A stretch of DNA of 64,000 bases. Origin: Streptomyces sp. AC1-42W (GTDB taxonomy: Bacteria > Actinomycetota > Actinomycetes > Streptomycetales > Streptomycetaceae). The notes below the pieces were generated by a model that ran no database searches, had not been told where the DNA came from, and saw nothing but the letters and a program-made list of their open reading frames with translations. Below are positions 61,934 to 64,000 of the stretch, in pieces. The position numbers and the translations under genes were made by a program. Where the stretch lies: the NCBI RefSeq assembly GCF_003248355.1, contig NZ_QKWY01000002.1:806001-870000 (forward strand). Reading direction: 5' to 3'. Numbering within the stretch: the stretch's first letter is position 1; every line of letters begins with the position of its first letter.

Positions 61934-64000
61934 TTGGCCGCCTCGCGCAACGCCTCGACCGCGAATACGAACAACGGCGCCAGCACCGCCCCGCTGCGCA
62001 TCTCTTTTGCAAAGATCAAGGAGCCCCTCGAGGTTCCGAACCTCCTCGCGCTGCAGACCGAGAGCTTTGACTGGCTCCTCGGCAATGCCGCCTGGAAGGC
62101 TCGCGTCGAGGCTGCTCTGGACAGTGGACAAGATGTCCCCACCAAGTCCGGCCTGGAGGAGATCTTCGAGGAGATCTCCCCGATCGAGGACTTCTCCGGG
62201 TCGATGTCGCTGACGTTCCGCGACCACCGCTTCGAGCCCCCCAAGAACTCGATCGACGAGTGCAAGGAGCGCGACTTCACGTTCGCCGCCCCGCTCTTCG
62301 TCACCGCCGAGTTCACCAACAACGAGACCGGCGAGATCAAGTCCCAGACGGTCTTCATGGGCGACTTCCCGCTCATGACCAACAAGGGCACCTTCGTCAT
62401 CAACGGCACCGAGCGTGTCGTCGTGTCGCAGCTGGTCCGCTCGCCGGGTGTCTACTTCGACTCGTCGATCGACAAGACGTCCGACAAGGACATCTTCTCC
62501 GCCAAGATCATCCCCTCCCGGGGTGCCTGGCTGGAGATGGAGATCGACAAGCGCGACATGGTCGGTGTCCGCATCGACCGCAAGCGCAAGCAGTCCGTCA
62601 CCGTCCTCCTGAAGGCGCTCGGCTGGACCACCGAGCAGATCCTGGAGGAGTTCGGCGAGTACGAGTCCATGCGCGCCACCCTGGAGAAGGACCACACCCA
62701 GGGCCAGGACGACGCGCTGCTCGACATCTACCGCAAGCTCCGCCCGGGCGAGCCGCCCACCCGCGAGGCCGCGCAGACGCTGCTCGAGAACCTCTACTTC
62801 AACCCGAAGCGCTACGACCTCGCGAAGGTCGGCCGCTACAAGGTGAACAAGAAGCTCGGCGCCGACGAGCCGCTGGACGCCGGCGTGCTCACCACCGACG
62901 ACGTCATCGCGACCATCAAGTACCTGGTCAAGCTGCACGCCGGTGAGACCGAGACGGTGGGCGAGTCCGGCCGCACGATCGTCGTCGAGACCGACGACAT
63001 CGACCACTTCGGCAACCGCCGCCTGCGCAACGTCGGCGAGCTCATCCAGAACCAGGTCCGTACGGGTCTGGCCCGCATGGAGCGCGTCGTGCGCGAGCGC
63101 ATGACGACCCAGGACGTCGAGGCGATCACGCCGCAGACCCTGATCAACATCCGGCCGGTCGTCGCCTCCATCAAGGAGTTCTTCGGCACCAGCCAGCTGT
63201 CGCAGTTCATGGACCAGAACAACCCGCTGTCGGGGCTCACCCACAAGCGCCGTCTGTCGGCGCTCGGCCCGGGTGGTCTCTCCCGTGAGCGGGCCGGCTT
63301 CGAGGTCCGAGACGTGCACCCGTCCCACTACGGACGCATGTGCCCGATCGAGACCCCCGAAGGCCCGAACATCGGTCTGATCGGTTCGCTCGCCTCGTAC
63401 GGCCGCGTCAACGCGTTCGGCTTCATCGAGACCCCGTACCGCAAGGTCGTCGACGGCCAGGTCACCGACGAGGTCGACTACATCACCGCCGACGAGGAAG
63501 ACCGTTTCGTCATCGCCCAGGCGAACGCGACGCTCTCCGACGACCTGCGCTTCACCGAGCCCCGCGTCCTGGTCCGCCGCCGCGGCGGCGAGGTCGACTA
63601 CGTCCCCAGCGACGAAGTCGACTACATGGACGTCTCGCCGCGCCAGATGGTGTCCGTCGCCACCGCGATGATCCCCTTCCTGGAGCACGACGACGCCAAC
63701 CGTGCCCTCATGGGCGCGAACATGATGCGCCAGGCCGTGCCGCTCATCAAGAGCGAGGCGCCGCTCGTCGGCACCGGCATGGAGTACCGCTGCGCCACCG
63801 ACGCCGGTGACGTGCTCAAGGCCGAGAAGGACGGTGTGGTCCAGGAGGTCTCCGCGGACTACATCACCGTGACGAACGACGACGGCACGTACACCACGTA
63901 CCGCATCGCCAAGTTCACGCGCTCCAACCAGGGCACCTCGGTCAACCAGAAGGTCGTCGTCTCCGAGGGCGACCGCGTCATCGAGGGCCAGGTCCTCGCC
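61934..64000 (+). CDS. rpoB: DNA-directed RNA polymerase beta subunit (partial)
   Basis: The first 689 codons are present; the gene runs off the end. TTG 61934 (after GGAAGGA) gives the usual Streptomyces start (AASRNAST ...); no closer ATG fits. The rifampicin-binding cluster reads FFGTSQLSQFMDQNNPLSGL then THKRRLSALGPGG, with the sensitive-type residues (Asp, His, Arg, Ser) all in place. It is the usual single rpoB, not the rifampicin-insensitive rpoB2 type. Confidence 0.96.
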   Translation, partial: MAASRNASTANTNNGASTAPLRISFAKIKEPLEVPNLLALQTESFDWLLGNAAWKARVEAALDSGQDVPTKSGLEEIFEEISPIEDFSGSMSLTFRDHRFEPPKNSIDECKERDFTFAAPLFVTAEFTNNETGEIKSQTVFMGDFPLMTNKGTFVINGTERVVVSQLVRSPGVYFDSSIDKTSDKDIFSAKIIPSRGAWLEMEIDKRDMVGVRIDRKRKQSVTVLLKALGWTTEQILEEFGEYESMRATLEKDHTQGQDDALLDIYRKLRPGEPPTREAAQTLLENLYFNPKRYDLAKVGRYKVNKKLGADEPLDAGVLTTDDVIATIKYLVKLHAGETETVGESGRTIVVETDDIDHFGNRRLRNVGELIQNQVRTGLARMERVVRERMTTQDVEAITPQTLINIRPVVASIKEFFGTSQLSQFMDQNNPLSGLTHKRRLSALGPGGLSRERAGFEVRDVHPSHYGRMCPIETPEGPNIGLIGSLASYGRVNAFGFIETPYRKVVDGQVTDEVDYITADEEDRFVIAQANATLSDDLRFTEPRVLVRRRGGEVDYVPSDEVDYMDVSPRQMVSVATAMIPFLEHDDANRALMGANMMRQAVPLIKSEAPLVGTGMEYRCATDAGDVLKAEKDGVVQEVSADYITVTNDDGTYTTYRIAKFTRSNQGTSVNQKVVVSEGDRVIEGQVLA

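Noticed and set aside
61934..64000. Possibility that rpoB is a rifampicin-resistant second copy
   Set aside because: The rifampicin cluster has sensitive-type residues throughout, and the gene sits in the standard location.

Overview
The window is high-GC actinobacterial DNA and reads as the core of a Streptomyces chromosome. The evidence is extreme GC3 codon use, many GTG/TTG starts, probable leaderless promoters, DUF397/DUF5753 (WhiJ-like) regulators, and a gene order (recQ, polyprenyl synthase, korAB, incomplete nuo operon, htpX, tRNAs, rpmG, hadAB, murB, aspC, tRNA-Trp, secE-nusG-rplKA-rplJL-rpoB) that, from memory, matches the S. coelicolor region around SCO4577 to SCO4654. No species can be assigned from the sequence alone.

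Left third (1-23,500), the disturbed part: recQ follows a 167-bp near-palindromic MITE-like element. The fumarylacetoacetase gene (fahA) is cut by a 2,297-bp IS607-type element; removing it at a GGTGG repeat restores a 410-codon frame exactly. Next come a peptidase/peptide-transporter operon, a polyprenyl diphosphate synthase and a LolA-like exported protein. The ABC exporter expected after that has been lost: only the C-terminal end of its permease survives, bounded by an IS3 remnant and split by two tail-to-tail IS200/IS605-type elements. A TetR gene, a HAD phosphatase, a WhiJ-like regulator with two DUF397 partners, two small unknown genes, a histidyl-tRNA synthetase that is probably an extra copy, and an unknown 203-aa gene follow.

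Middle (23,500-46,300), mostly conserved: a VOC protein, RarD-like transporter, korAB (2-oxoacid:ferredoxin oxidoreductase), one response regulator with two paralogous histidine kinases, and a ten-gene nuo operon A-B-C-H-I-J-K-L-M-N that lacks D, E, F and G. After that come mscL with a zinc-ribbon tail, htpX, yccF, a GlsB/YeaQ protein, an ogt-alkB DNA-alkylation repair pair and a YajQ-family gene.

Right third (46,300-64,000), housekeeping: tRNA-Tyr, -Thr, -Met and -Trp, rpmG, the hadA/hadB-like dehydratase pair, a TetR/MFS efflux pair with matching palindromic operators, murB, a deaminase, aspC, and the secE-nusG-rplK-rplA, lipoprotein, rplJ-rplL, rpoB block. rpoB starts at TTG 61934 and runs off the window.

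No clearly new system is obvious. The points most worth a second look are the exact IS607 disruption of fahA, the tail-to-tail IS605 pair with shared 37-bp ends inside a destroyed ABC exporter locus, the incomplete complex I operon near a ferredoxin-reducing KorAB, and the HisRS/203-aa unknown pair next to a WhiJ-like module.
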